This document shows, one piece after another, positions 42,815-52,094 of a stretch of DNA of 64,000 nt. The stretch's first letter is position 1. Every line of letters starts with the position of its first letter. The notes beneath the pieces are model-generated. The model was not told the origin of the DNA. It made no database searches and saw only the letters and a list, made by a program, of their open reading frames with translations. The position numbers and the translations under genes are program-made. The stretch is taken from assembly GCA_025612375.1 (NCBI GenBank), contig JAAXKN010000011.1, positions 41,503 through 105,502 of the forward strand, given 5' to 3'. Source of the stretch: Ignavibacteria bacterium. GTDB taxonomy: Bacteria > Bacteroidota > Ignavibacteria > Ignavibacteriales > SURF-24.

Positions 42815-44101
42815 TTAAAAAATTCCGTTCTGCGAGAGTTTTTTTAAGAGAAGATCAAACCTGTTCGTCTGAATGTTCCCGTAGTACTCCCCTTCACCCA
42901 GGAGTACCATTCTTGCATATGAGGAAGGATCGTCATAGTCGCCGTCGGAATCCTTAAGCAGTATGTCACTCCCGTCCTTAGCCTTCAGGGCAAGGGATAT
43001 AAAAGTACCAATCTCGTTCATATTCGGGGCAATGTTAAGCATTTCCATAGGGAGCCTAAGCCTGAAGGTCAGGTCGCCCGATTTTTTTCCCGACAGTCTT
43101 ATTTCTGATGCCCTCTTAAGCCTGTAATTGCTTCCAATTGAGGTAACAATCCTTGCCTGGGAGGGATTGCTTGCAGTGAAGCTGACGTTTATTCTTGCCA
43201 CGTCCTCATCGGCCGATTCCCTGAACTTCTCCCCCCTTCTGGTTGCGCCTTTAATCAGCCTTTCAGCCGAACGGTCGAAGCAGATTGTCAGCTCGTTTAG
43301 TAAAAGCGAATCGATGCCGGATAAAAAATTTCTGTTTAAGGTGAGGTCAATTACCATTTCGGGATCATCTTTTTGTGTCTCATCCTGAGAAATGGTAACA
43401 TTGCCCCAGGAGGGGCTGAGGCCAGGCTTAGAGTTATCCCACAGCCAGCTTTTATCTATAGCCACACTTCTGTCGTAGCCTGAGTAAACATTTCTTTTAA
43501 GTGCGTATACGGGATGGTAAAAGTACTTTGTTTTTTTGTACTCGTTAAGTGTATTAACGTCGTAGTACCCTGTAAAGGCCTCAAGGTTCCTGTAGTTGTT
43601 ATAGCGCTCAAGGCCGATATCAGTTTTTTTGTTTAACGGCTTTACCTGGGTCCTGTAATAATCCACAAGTGCAAGTTCATTTTTTACAAAGGAGTAGCCT
43701 GTAATGGCCCAGCTTTTATCCTCAATTTTCTGTGTAATGTAGCAGACCCTGTTACTGATGCTGAAACCTATTTCAATCGGAAGCACGACAAACTTCATAG
43801 TATCGGCGTGAACGAGTGTGTAATGCTTAAGGGAATCGCAGAACATGTAGACGTAGATGGTCCTGTCGTGCCTGTTCAAAGGTCTTACGGCTATAGCCAG
43901 GTCGTTTTTACCGTCGCCTGAGAAGTCGGCATAGTCCAGTGCTGTAATTGCAAAATTCTTAGGCAGAATATTTTTCATTTCAAGCAGGGCATCGCGGTTT
44001 AATGATCCCTTGCTTATAGTCAGGAACTCATCAAAAGTAATTGTCTGGGCCGGCAGGATCCCGGACAGCATTACGAGCAGGTAAAATATCTTTCTTATCA
44101 T
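42815..44101 (-). CDS. Secreted protein of unknown function
   Basis: A 428-residue exported protein that I do not recognise. A signal peptide (MIRKIFYLLVMLSGILPAQT) is followed by a short FG-GAP-like element (ALDYADFSGDGKNDLAIAV, about residues 54-72). The middle is rich in aromatic residues, and the end is beta-rich. The C-terminal part carries DIT-like acidic stretches (LLKDSDGDYDDPSSYARM) that could bind calcium. There is no T9SS tail. I start at the ATG at 44101; the TTG at 44110 lies inside the terminator of the preceding ompA-like gene. A surface or periplasmic binding role is likely, but the substrate is unknown. Confidence 0.75.
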   Translation of the reverse strand: MIRKIFYLLVMLSGILPAQTITFDEFLTISKGSLNRDALLEMKNILPKNFAITALDYADFSGDGKNDLAIAVRPLNRHDRTIYVYMFCDSLKHYTLVHADTMKFVVLPIEIGFSISNRVCYITQKIEDKSWAITGYSFVKNELALVDYYRTQVKPLNKKTDIGLERYNNYRNLEAFTGYYDVNTLNEYKKTKYFYHPVYALKRNVYSGYDRSVAIDKSWLWDNSKPGLSPSWGNVTISQDETQKDDPEMVIDLTLNRNFLSGIDSLLLNELTICFDRSAERLIKGATRRGEKFRESADEDVARINVSFTASNPSQARIVTSIGSNYRLKRASEIRLSGKKSGDLTFRLRLPMEMLNIAPNMNEIGTFISLALKAKDGSDILLKDSDGDYDDPSSYARMVLLGEGEYYGNIQTNRFDLLLKKLSQNGIF

Positions 44102-44106
44102 GTTAC

Positions 44107-44140
44107 ACAAAAAAGGGTTACAATCTGTATGTAACCCTTT
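44107..44140 (-). terminator. Terminator of the OmpA-like gene
   Basis: The stem AAAGGGTTAC/GTAACCCTTT (44112-44121 with 44131-44140) is followed by TTTTTTG on the minus strand. It lies between the OmpA-like stop codon and the secreted protein start. Confidence 0.88.
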
Positions 44141-44174
44141 ATTAATCTTAAAAATTTCTACTTTACTAAATATA

Positions 44175-45302
44175 TCAATTTAATATCTTAAATTCTATCC
44201 TGCGGTTCAGTACCCTGCCTTTTGGGCTCTTGTTGCTGCCGACAGGATTCTGTGACCCAAGCCCCACGGCGCTAAGGCGGTTTGCCGCGACCCCGTGGCT
44301 TACGAGGTAATCCTTAACGGCATCGGCCCTTTTAAGTGAAAGGTTAAGGTTATATGTATCGGAGCCTATGTCGTCTGTATAGCCCTGTATTTCAACTTTC
44401 AGATCAGGGTTCTGCACGAGCATCTGAGCAGCGTTATAAAGTATGGGATAAGCCTCTGTTTTGAACTTTGCACTTCCCAGGTCAAAGGTTACGCCAACAA
44501 GCTGCCAGTTTTGTTTCTGCATCTGCGGAGCGGCAAGAGTCTGGTTTCTTTTAACTATGTCCTCAATTCTGTCGTAATCTACAGTCTCTGTAGGTTTGGT
44601 CTGGTATTTTTTAATTATGCTCTCTATGCGGTCATAATCTATTTCAGGGGTTTCCTTTGCCAGGCCGCTGTAGAGGTCGCAAAGTTTTGAAGGCTCCCCT
44701 TTTGAGAAGTAGTAAATAACGCCCAGGCGGAAAGTGGCATATGTATCGTAGTTACCGCCAAGAAGCCCGTTGTTAAAGCCCGAGGTAACGCCGTCAATTC
44801 TGCTTGTAGCAGGAGTAGTGTAATCCAGTTCCGTCTCGAGCCTCCAGTCCTCAGAGAGGTACCATTCGGCACCCAGGCCGGCATCGATCTGGTAATCCCT
44901 CAGGAATTTGCTTGAAAGGCCGGGGCTGATAGGGTTGCTTACCTTAAAGATAAAAGCACCCGCACCAACAAGGAAGTAAGGAGAGACCGGTTCACAGGGG
45001 GCGAAGTAATAAACCAGGTCGAAGTTTGCGCTCAGGAGGTCTGTTTTCTCTTCAATTGTTCCAAATTTTCCCTGCAGGCGGTTATAATTGCCCGAAATTC
45101 TCAGTCCCACGTGCTCAGAGAAATTTCTTTGGAAGGAATGGAATACTCCGTAATTATACTCGCTTGGAGAGATTCCGGAACTGATGTATCTGGGATAAGC
45201 CAGGCCAAAGGAATAGCTCCAGCTGTTCTGTGCCAGCTGGGCAAAGCCTTCATAAGTCATAAATGCTATGAATGCCAGGGTCAGTAACAGTTTTGATTTC
45301 AT
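44175..45302 (-). CDS. OmpA-family outer-membrane porin with peptidoglycan-binding domain
   Basis: A 375-residue outer-membrane protein. A signal peptide (MKSKLLLTLAFIAFMTYEGFAQ) leads to an eight-stranded barrel (about 25-205, with VGLRISGNYNRLQ, LVYYFAPCEPVSPYFLVG and LRLGVIYYF). A linker contains two similar short segments, each with DYDRIE followed by I(I/V)K and QT. The C-terminal OmpA/MotB domain (about 265-375) has KVEIQGYTDDIGSDTYN and NLSLKRADAVKDYL, the peptidoglycan-binding signature. It anchors the outer membrane to the wall. I use the ATG at 45302, because GGAG lies four bases upstream; an in-frame TTG at 45314 is weaker. The gene has its own terminator. Confidence 0.93.
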   Translation of the reverse strand: MKSKLLLTLAFIAFMTYEGFAQLAQNSWSYSFGLAYPRYISSGISPSEYNYGVFHSFQRNFSEHVGLRISGNYNRLQGKFGTIEEKTDLLSANFDLVYYFAPCEPVSPYFLVGAGAFIFKVSNPISPGLSSKFLRDYQIDAGLGAEWYLSEDWRLETELDYTTPATSRIDGVTSGFNNGLLGGNYDTYATFRLGVIYYFSKGEPSKLCDLYSGLAKETPEIDYDRIESIIKKYQTKPTETVDYDRIEDIVKRNQTLAAPQMQKQNWQLVGVTFDLGSAKFKTEAYPILYNAAQMLVQNPDLKVEIQGYTDDIGSDTYNLNLSLKRADAVKDYLVSHGVAANRLSAVGLGSQNPVGSNKSPKGRVLNRRIEFKILN

Positions 45303-45934
45303 ACAGCTCCGCAAAATTACATTATTACCAGATACCGGTTATATGGATAATAAAATTGTTTCAAACTTAAAATGTTATTGCTATTTAAGAATAGCGGGCT
45401 GCAGGAGCGTAAACAAACGTTATCACAAGAAATCAAAGCATTAGGCATCCAAATTCCGGCAGGTAAACATAAAGGCAAAGTTAACACACAAAAATCCGCC
45501 CAATAACCCTATTAATGCTTTCTTAAGTTAAAAATATAAAGCAATTAAGTCAATAAACCTCTGAACTTAGCGTCAAAATTTCCCGAACTATTTATCAGGG
45601 ACAGAGGTTAAAATATTGCCCCGGAAGTAAAAGGAAACCATAATCATGCCAGGCTAAAAAGCCCGATTAAAGTGTCATCTTTCTGGTCATAAAACCTTCC
45701 CTTTTTAGGGGGCGTTTCCCTGCCCTTTTTCTCCTTAAAAACAGGCATTTTCAGGCGTCAAAGGGGACGATTATTTCCCCTAATTTTCCTTAAAAATGCT
45801 CCAAAAACTGAACTTTTCGGATAAAAATATGGTTTTTATTTCAGAATGCCCGTCACTATATTCATAGTCCGGACAAGATTAAAAACAGATGAATTATGGG
45901 GACGGAAAACAGAGAAAGGTAAAGGTAAAAAAAG
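45303..45934. other. Long intergenic region upstream of the phage-type recombination pair
   Basis: A 632-base AT-rich stretch between the divergent OmpA-like and Gp157-like genes. I see no gene, no strong hairpin and no attachment-like repeats. It should contain both promoters. The 3' side near 45750-45780 has a weak AGGGGA/TCCCCT hairpin. Confidence 0.55.
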
Positions 45935-46453
45935 ATGAGCGATACTTTCAAACTTTTTCAGATTGATCAGGATATTCAGGGTCTGCTTGATTCTGATTCG
46001 AGCTATTCCGAGGAAACAGGAGAGCTTTTGCCCGAGGTCCGTGATAAACTGGAAACTCTTAGTCAGTCGCGTTCTGATCTGGTATACGGTCTGGCACAGT
46101 ACAATCTTTACTGTGCGGATATGGAAGAAGTGGTAAAAAAAGAGATAAAGCGTCTTCAGGCCGTTCAGACGAGGCTGCAGAAAAAGGCAGAATCGGTAAA
46201 GAAAACGCTGAAAGCTTTCATTCCTGAAGGTGAAAATGTGGATTTCGGGACTGTAAAGGTAAGCTGGAGAAAATCCTCGCACGTTATAACAGATGAGGTG
46301 CTCGATCTGGAAGAACTCGAAAAAGCTTGTCCTCAGCTGGTTAAGCACTCGCGTGAACTTAAAAAAGAGGAAGTAAAGAAATATTTCAAAGCAACAGGAT
46401 TAGTACCGCTCGGCTGCGAAATAATAGAAAAAAATAATCTTATCATTGGCTAA
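45935..46453 (+). CDS. Siphovirus Gp157-like protein
   Basis: A 172-residue protein of the Gp157 family, found in many siphoviruses next to single-strand annealing or recombination genes. The N-terminus has the early helical part (LFQIDQDIQGLLD), and a long coiled-coil-like helix spans about residues 30-95 (KLETLSQSRSDLVYG, then VVKKEIKRLQAVQTRLQKKA). The conserved end contains DFGTVKVSWRKSS and GLVPLGCEI, where the family usually has a beta-hairpin. The role is unknown; it has been linked to phage resistance and recombination. It precedes the annealing-protein gene by 21 bases on the same strand, so the two form a unit. The GAGAAAGG site lies upstream. Confidence 0.85.
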   Translation: MSDTFKLFQIDQDIQGLLDSDSSYSEETGELLPEVRDKLETLSQSRSDLVYGLAQYNLYCADMEEVVKKEIKRLQAVQTRLQKKAESVKKTLKAFIPEGENVDFGTVKVSWRKSSHVITDEVLDLEELEKACPQLVKHSRELKKEEVKKYFKATGLVPLGCEIIEKNNLIIG

Positions 46454-46474
46454 AAACCATTAGGAGAAGAAACT

Positions 46475-47350
46475 ATGGAAAATGCTGTTTCAAGCTATGA
46501 ACAGAACAATTTGCAGAATATTGCCGAAAATGAGACAACAAATCTGACTCCTTTCAACAACATGTACCAGAAGGCAAGCCTTCTTACAGTAACGGAGAAA
46601 GAGCAGAAAGCACTCGAGGCGCCGCTTAATCCGGAAGAAGTTGAGATACGCCCGGACGGACTGATCTATTATCCACAGGTCTTTTACCGTGAAAAGCTGA
46701 ATTCGATCTTTGGAATCGGCCAGTGGGCACTGATCCAGCACTCGATCTCAAAGATAGGCAATACGCTCTGTTTTGACGGTTCGCTTTATGTAAGAGGCTG
46801 CTTCGTCAGCCGTGCACTCGGTGAGCATGAGTACTATGAAAACAACAGGAATACTAGCTGGGCCTCGGTCTATGAAGCCGCAAAGAGTGACTGTCTGGTA
46901 AGGTGCTGTAAGGATCTGGGAATCGCCAAGGAATTGTGGCAGCCCGCCTACGGCCGCGACTGGGTTAAAAAGTATGCCGTAAAGGTTTTTGTTGAGGTAA
47001 AGGACCGTCAGACCGGTAAGACTGAAACAAAAGCCCAGTGGAGAAGAAAAGACGCCGATCCATTCTGGAACGAAAAAGGGATTGTGCCAAGCGCAAAATA
47101 TGAAGCTCCGCAGCAGAAAAAGCCTCCCCAGGCAGCCCAGAGTGAACCTGCAGTTGAAGCTGAACCGCAGAACCTTGTGGATTCTGTAAGGGATACGCTT
47201 CCCAAGCTGAATAACTTAAACGAAATCAAGGATTACTGGGAGGAGATCTTCCCTCTTTATAACAAACTGCCCGTTGAATCCAAAAGGATTGTCAACAAGG
47301 AATTCAAGTATTACAGAGACGCCGTAAAGTCTTCCGGTCTCTTCCAGTAA
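46475..47350 (+). CDS. Mgm101/Rad52-type single-strand annealing protein
   Basis: A 291-residue protein related to the mitochondrial nucleoid protein Mgm101 and phage Rad52-like annealing proteins. The core lies at about residues 45-175: NPEEVEIRPDGLIYYPQVFY, REKLNSIFGIGQWAL, a glycine-rich beta region, then ASVYEAAKSDCLVRCCKDLG and WVKKYAVKVFVEV. The sequence agrees well with the Mgm101 signature PDGxIYxPxxxYRxxLNxxFGxGxW. Such proteins anneal complementary single strands and are common in phage recombination modules. The C-terminus (about 205-235) is proline- and glutamine-rich, and the last part is helical. It follows the Gp157-like gene and ends at a terminator. No other phage genes flank the pair. 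Confidence 0.85.
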   Translation: MENAVSSYEQNNLQNIAENETTNLTPFNNMYQKASLLTVTEKEQKALEAPLNPEEVEIRPDGLIYYPQVFYREKLNSIFGIGQWALIQHSISKIGNTLCFDGSLYVRGCFVSRALGEHEYYENNRNTSWASVYEAAKSDCLVRCCKDLGIAKELWQPAYGRDWVKKYAVKVFVEVKDRQTGKTETKAQWRRKDADPFWNEKGIVPSAKYEAPQQKKPPQAAQSEPAVEAEPQNLVDSVRDTLPKLNNLNEIKDYWEEIFPLYNKLPVESKRIVNKEFKYYRDAVKSSGLFQ

Positions 47351-47377
47351 TCACGCATAAATACAAATAAATAAAAA

Positions 47378-47409
47378 AAAGCAGGCACCATACAGGGCCT
47401 GCTTTTTTT
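47378..47409 (+). terminator. Terminator after the Gp157/annealing pair
   Basis: The stem AAAGCAGGC/GCCTGCTTT (47378-47386 with 47397-47405) has a 10-base loop and a long T run. Confidence 0.92.
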
Positions 47410-47604
47410 GTATGTACCCTCTTTTTACAGCCCCCAGGCCTCTGCCGCATTCAGAGTACGCATGCCCCCATCTGTGCAATATTAGTCACACTTTAAACTT
47501 AAAATATTTACTAAATGTTACATTTTAGTCCGATTTAACAATTCTTCTAATGGCACCTTTCTTTCCTGAGGTTGAGCAGATTTTTAACTACGGGAAAGAC
47601 GCCA

Positions 47605-49551
47605 ATGAAAAAGATTTTATTATTTACACTGTTTGCTCTAATTTTAATGAATACTAAGAGCTGGGCAATAAACTACTATGTTGATGCCTCCAGAGGAAGC
47701 GACGCAAACTCAGGCCGCTCGAGCTCACTCCCCTGGAAAACAATTCAGAAGGCTGCAAACTCCATGGCTGCAGGAGATACATGCTTTGTCGTTCCGGGCA
47801 GCTATCCTGAAAGAATAAACGTCAGCACCTCAGGCACACAGAACGCTCCAATTGTATACAAGGCACTTGGGCAGGGTGCTGTAACAAAAGGTTTTACAAT
47901 AATTGCAAACTACGTTACGGTTGACGGCTTCGAGGTAACAGAGACAAGCCGCACAAGCTGGGTTGAGGGAGCAGGCTTTCACATCAAAGGGCAGTACGTA
48001 AAAGTCCTTAATAACTACATTCACATTACCTACCGCGAAGGTATCAGGCTCGGCGATGATGCGGCTTCCACAGCCACGGCCAACTGCCTGCTTCAGAATA
48101 ATAAGATTATTCGCGTAGGCCAATCAGGAATTCTTGTCTGCGGCGCAAATAACATGGTAAGAGGAAATGAAATTGCAGGCGTTGTACAGTGGGCCGTAAC
48201 AAATCCGCAGAACTTGGATGCCGTGGGTTTAAGGTTCTTCGGTACAGGCCACATTATCTGCAATAATTATATTCATGACATTTTGCTCAGTGATCCTGAA
48301 AACGGCAATGCCCCTCACGTCGATGCTGTACAAACATGGGGACCTGCCACATACATGACAATTGAAAACAACACATTTGCCATGGCAGAGCCTACCTTAA
48401 ACAAGCAGATATCCATGGTTACAGAAGTTAATGCCCCGGTTAACGACATCACATACAGAAACAACGTTTGCTATAATACTTTAAGAGGCCTTAATATCTA
48501 CGGAAGCCACGTTTCCGGTACTTCCACACCTATTGAAAACCTGAAGGTTGAGAACAATACATTTGACGGCTTCGTGGATAACCCGGTTGAACTGCACGAC
48601 TGCCCGAATGCAAAGGTAATGAATAATATTTTCAACAATACTGTTGAGCTCTATATCGATGATAAAACCGCCTCAGGAGGCCTTCAGATAGGCTATAACA
48701 GCTTTTTCCATACTGACGGTACACTTCCTGCCGGAACGCATTACCAGGGCGATCTGTGGGGCACAGACCCTAAATTTGTCAGCCCCTCTCAGAGAGATTA
48801 CCACCTCCAGGCAACATCAGGACTGATCGACAAAGGAGCTGTTCTTTCTGATGTTACAGCTGACCTTAGCGGAATTTCCAGACCCCAGGGTACGTCATAT
48901 GACATGGGTGCTTATGAATATGCATCTTCAACCGTTATTGTAAACCCGACTACAGATGTATCATCCCCCAAGGTTATGGGAGCCAGCCTGACTTCATCTT
49001 CCAAACTGGTAATAACATTCTCTGAAAAGATTGCTTCGGCTGAAGCCCTGCTAAAGTCGAACTACAGCATTTCCAATGGAATAACAGTACGCGGCGTAAC
49101 TATGAATTCAACCCAGGACGGTGTTATTCTTTCCACTTCAAAGCACAGAAGAGGGATTGTTTACACTGTAACGGTAAGTAACATAAAAGATCTGGCTGGC
49201 AACGTGATCTCATCATTTGATAACAAAGCACAGTACCAACTTGGTATCGGCAAGGAAGCTGAGGCTGCGGATGAAGATATGACGCCTGAGAACTACGAGC
49301 TTTCACAGAACTTCCCGAATCCTTTTAACCCCTCAACGGTTATTAAGTACTCTGTTCCGGAGAACTCTTTTGTAACACTTAAGGTGTACGACATGCTGGG
49401 TAAGGAAGTTGCAACGCTGGTACATGAGCAGAAGTCACAGGGAAGCTACGAGGTGCAGTTTGATGCCGGAAAGCTTTCAAGCGGAACTTATATTTATCAG
49501 ATGAAGACAAACAATTTTATTGAAAACAAAAAGATGATAATTGAGAAGTAA
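47605..49551 (+). CDS. Secreted right-handed beta-helix protein with T9SS sorting domain
   Basis: A 648-residue exported protein. A signal peptide (MKKILLFTLFALILMNTKSWA) precedes a DUF1565-like segment (YYVDASRGSDANSGRSSSLP) and a right-handed parallel beta-helix (about 60-450) with repeats such as KVLNNYIH, GILVCGANNMVRGNEI and MTIENNTF. An SbsA/Ig-like domain follows (about 455-550, LVITFSEKIASAEAL). A T9SS type A tail then runs from about 565 (LSQNFPNPFNPSTVIKYSV, VYDMLGKEVATLV, ending KKMIIEK). Beta-helix proteins of this type include polysaccharide lyases, epimerases and sugar-binding proteins. It is paralogous to the lipoprotein at 50759. The ATG at 47605 is chosen because it fits the signal peptide. 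Confidence 0.9.
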   Translation: MKKILLFTLFALILMNTKSWAINYYVDASRGSDANSGRSSSLPWKTIQKAANSMAAGDTCFVVPGSYPERINVSTSGTQNAPIVYKALGQGAVTKGFTIIANYVTVDGFEVTETSRTSWVEGAGFHIKGQYVKVLNNYIHITYREGIRLGDDAASTATANCLLQNNKIIRVGQSGILVCGANNMVRGNEIAGVVQWAVTNPQNLDAVGLRFFGTGHIICNNYIHDILLSDPENGNAPHVDAVQTWGPATYMTIENNTFAMAEPTLNKQISMVTEVNAPVNDITYRNNVCYNTLRGLNIYGSHVSGTSTPIENLKVENNTFDGFVDNPVELHDCPNAKVMNNIFNNTVELYIDDKTASGGLQIGYNSFFHTDGTLPAGTHYQGDLWGTDPKFVSPSQRDYHLQATSGLIDKGAVLSDVTADLSGISRPQGTSYDMGAYEYASSTVIVNPTTDVSSPKVMGASLTSSSKLVITFSEKIASAEALLKSNYSISNGITVRGVTMNSTQDGVILSTSKHRRGIVYTVTVSNIKDLAGNVISSFDNKAQYQLGIGKEAEAADEDMTPENYELSQNFPNPFNPSTVIKYSVPENSFVTLKVYDMLGKEVATLVHEQKSQGSYEVQFDAGKLSSGTYIYQMKTNNFIENKKMIIEK

Positions 49552-49557
49552 GGCTGA

Positions 49558-50649
49558 TTAAGATTTCTTTTTTCTTCTTCTTAAGTATTCACCTGTATTA
49601 ACAATGATCCTGCTGGAGAGGCTCCAGCAGGATTCATACTGTCCGGAAAACCTGACTTCCCTTCCCCCCATGCCTGATTTGAAGCGGTAGCCGCCGGGGT
49701 TATTTTCAGCGTCAATTCCCCCGAGGTCATAGGCTCTGGCCCCCTGTTCTTTCATCCACTTAATCATCTCCCACTGCAGAAGGTAAGTCCCCAGGAGCCC
49801 GCGTCCTTCTTTATTTGCTGCAGCAAGAAGGCAAATGCCCGTTGAGCCGACGAGCGAGGCCACAAGGCCCGCAGCCGCCCTGCCCTGCGAAGTGCTGATC
49901 ATTATCTGCATCTTATGCCTTTGGGAAAGGTTATGCTGTATTCTAATGAAATTATCTATGTCAGCCGGCACCGGAATATCCTTCGTTTGAAGGAGTTCTG
50001 TGTAGAGGCCATTAAACATTAAAAACAGATCCTCAGAAGTTCCCCGGAGGACCTGCAGTTCATTTCTTTCGGCAACATTAAGGTGGTTTTTCCACTTATG
50101 ATGGAACCCTCCCCTTATTTCAGGCAGTGAAGCCTCAAGGCCTACTATAATTGTCCTCTGCGGTTTGTAGCTATTATTTTTCTCGTAATGAGAGTGCTTA
50201 AAGATCTCTTCGTATTCTTCCTCAAACAATCCGGGGACAATCCTGAGCATCAGTTTTCTTTTTTCAACATACTCGCGATTCATTGCTTTCAGTATGTCTG
50301 CAAGGATCCTGTTGTCAGGAAGTACTCCTTTTCTTTTCCACAAGGGACCCCAGAAAATATATGCGATTCCTCTTTGCAGAAAAGGGACCGTAAGTATTCT
50401 TGCCTGAGAAAGAGCTGCTATATGCCCGTTTCTTTTAAGTATCAGATGACTCAGGTTCTTTCCCCCAGTGAAATATTTTCCGTAGGCCCATGTCTGGTAC
50501 AAGGAAGCATCCTCAAATTCTTCCAGATAACTATCCCACAACTTCTCATCCACATTATCCACTTCGACAGTTATTTTACCCGGGGTTTCAAAAAACTCCA
50601 TCCTCTTTTTATAAACCGATGAAGCATCCGGCTGTGCAATTAACTTCAT
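49558..50649 (-). CDS. FemAB/GNAT-fold acyltransferase-like protein
   Basis: A 363-residue cytoplasmic protein resembling the FemABX family and related acyltransferases that use a double GNAT fold. The N-terminal half contains LYQTWAYGKYFTGG and the central region with HKWKNHLNVAERNEL. The C-terminal half has the family-typical YDLGGIDAENNPGGYRFKSG and a basic tail. These enzymes transfer aminoacyl or acyl groups from a donor to a cell-envelope precursor. In exopolysaccharide loci FemAB-like proteins are often found without a defined substrate. The gene sits between two paralogous beta-helix genes and is convergent with the left one (6-base gap). Confidence 0.82.
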   Translation of the reverse strand: MKLIAQPDASSVYKKRMEFFETPGKITVEVDNVDEKLWDSYLEEFEDASLYQTWAYGKYFTGGKNLSHLILKRNGHIAALSQARILTVPFLQRGIAYIFWGPLWKRKGVLPDNRILADILKAMNREYVEKRKLMLRIVPGLFEEEYEEIFKHSHYEKNNSYKPQRTIIVGLEASLPEIRGGFHHKWKNHLNVAERNELQVLRGTSEDLFLMFNGLYTELLQTKDIPVPADIDNFIRIQHNLSQRHKMQIMISTSQGRAAAGLVASLVGSTGICLLAAANKEGRGLLGTYLLQWEMIKWMKEQGARAYDLGGIDAENNPGGYRFKSGMGGREVRFSGQYESCWSLSSRIIVNTGEYLRRRKKKS

Positions 50650-50758
50650 AAATTTCCTCTTGCCAATCGCCTTGAATTATTCCCTTATTTAGGTTCTATT
50701 ATATAATAAAACTGGATTATAACCTTTTCAAAAACAAGTCACATTACGGGCTTTAGAT

Positions 50759-52090
50759 ATGGGTACATGTTTAAGATTATTTCTGCTGGCCGTTATTCTT
50801 ACCGCTGCAGGGTGTTCGTCATATGCATCAAGTACATATTATGTCGATATAAATAATGGGAGCGATTCGAATTCCGGGCGCTCTGAATCAGAGGCTTTTA
50901 AGACCATACAGAAAGCCTCCGAGGTTATCGCTGCAGGCGACATCTGCATTGTAAAAAAAGGGAACTATCCCGAAAGGGTTTACATCCATACTTCAGGCAC
51001 CTCAAAATCCCCCGTCACATTCAGGGCTTCCGGCAAAGGTGTTGTTACAAAGGGTTTTACTGTTGAGGCAGACCACGTTGAAATTGACGGTTTTGAAATT
51101 ACTTCGACCTCTCCTAAAGGCTGGAAAGAAGGAGCCGGCATTCACTTAAGGGGACGCGGCTTAAAAATTCTCAACAATTATATTCACGATGTATTTCTTG
51201 AAGGAATCCGCCTTGGAGACGACCTCACTTCCGATGCAACAAGCAGGTGCCTTATCAGGGGAAACAGAATGGCGCGCTGCGGGCAGGCCGGAATTCAGAT
51301 TGCAGGACAGAATAACACAATTGAAAATAATGACATTTCAGGAACCGTCCAGTGGTCAAGGACAAACCCGCAGAACCTGGATGCCGACGGCATGAGGTTT
51401 TTCGGCTCAGGCCACATAATAAGAAAAAACCGCGTGCACGACATTTCACTTAATGACCCTGAAAACGGCACCCATCCTCATATAGACTGTGTTCAGACCT
51501 GGGGGCCTGCAAGCAATATTACGTTTGAAGAAAATGATTTCAGCCTGGGAGAAAGAAGCCTGAACAAGGAGATTGTGATGATAACTGAAGTTACCCCGCC
51601 GGTAAGGAATATTGCTTTCAGGAACAACATTTTCCACGATACGTTCCGCGGACTTAACATTTACGGCTCACATTCCCCCGCTCACCCAAGCCCTATATAT
51701 GAAGTTTTTATAATAAACAATACATTTGTCAACATCACAGACAACGCATTCGAGCTGCATGACACGCACAATGCAAAGGTAATAAACAATATTTTTTATA
51801 ACTGTACCGCTCTTTTTACAGATCCCTCCTCCAGAAGAGGCACTCTTGATGTGGGCTATAACTGTTATTTCCGCACCGACGGCAAAGAGACTGAAGGGAT
51901 CATACATTCCCCCGGAGACCTCCTGAACATAAACCCGGGGTTTCAGAACCCCGGGAAAAAGAATTACAGGCTCAAAAGCACTTCTCCTCTTAAAGGGCGC
52001 GGGAAGAATTTATCGGAGGAAAAAGGTGAAGCCCAAAGGAAAACAAAAAAGGCAAAAACTTCCGACATCGGCGCAAATATAACTTTATAA
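50759..52090 (+). CDS. Beta-helix lipoprotein, paralogue of the T9SS beta-helix protein
   Basis: A 443-residue exported protein with a lipoprotein signal (MGTCLRLFLLAVILTAAGCSS, lipobox LTAAGC with C19). After the signal it matches the first 400 residues of the protein at 47605 almost segment by segment (YYVDxNNGSDSNSGRS, KTIQKAS, GIRLGDDLTSDATSR, DPENGTHPHIDCVQTWGPAS, GLNIYGSH). It lacks the Ig-like and T9SS parts; the end is a basic lysine-rich stretch. It should be anchored in the outer membrane by a lipid. It is probably a polysaccharide-binding or polysaccharide-modifying protein of the adjacent polysaccharide locus. The ATG at 50759 has no clear ribosome binding site. Confidence 0.88.
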   Translation: MGTCLRLFLLAVILTAAGCSSYASSTYYVDINNGSDSNSGRSESEAFKTIQKASEVIAAGDICIVKKGNYPERVYIHTSGTSKSPVTFRASGKGVVTKGFTVEADHVEIDGFEITSTSPKGWKEGAGIHLRGRGLKILNNYIHDVFLEGIRLGDDLTSDATSRCLIRGNRMARCGQAGIQIAGQNNTIENNDISGTVQWSRTNPQNLDADGMRFFGSGHIIRKNRVHDISLNDPENGTHPHIDCVQTWGPASNITFEENDFSLGERSLNKEIVMITEVTPPVRNIAFRNNIFHDTFRGLNIYGSHSPAHPSPIYEVFIINNTFVNITDNAFELHDTHNAKVINNIFYNCTALFTDPSSRRGTLDVGYNCYFRTDGKETEGIIHSPGDLLNINPGFQNPGKKNYRLKSTSPLKGRGKNLSEEKGEAQRKTKKAKTSDIGANITL

Positions 52091-52094
52091 TACT

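Noticed and set aside
45836-46348. A 170-codon minus-strand frame opposite the Gp157-like gene
   Set aside because: The plus-strand frame matches a known family and has a terminator downstream of the pair. The minus-strand product is phenylalanine- and leucine-rich without a motif.
50672-50707. A sigma70-like promoter (TTGAAT and TATAAT) before the beta-helix lipoprotein gene
   Set aside because: The spacer is 24 bases, too long for a working -35/-10 pair.
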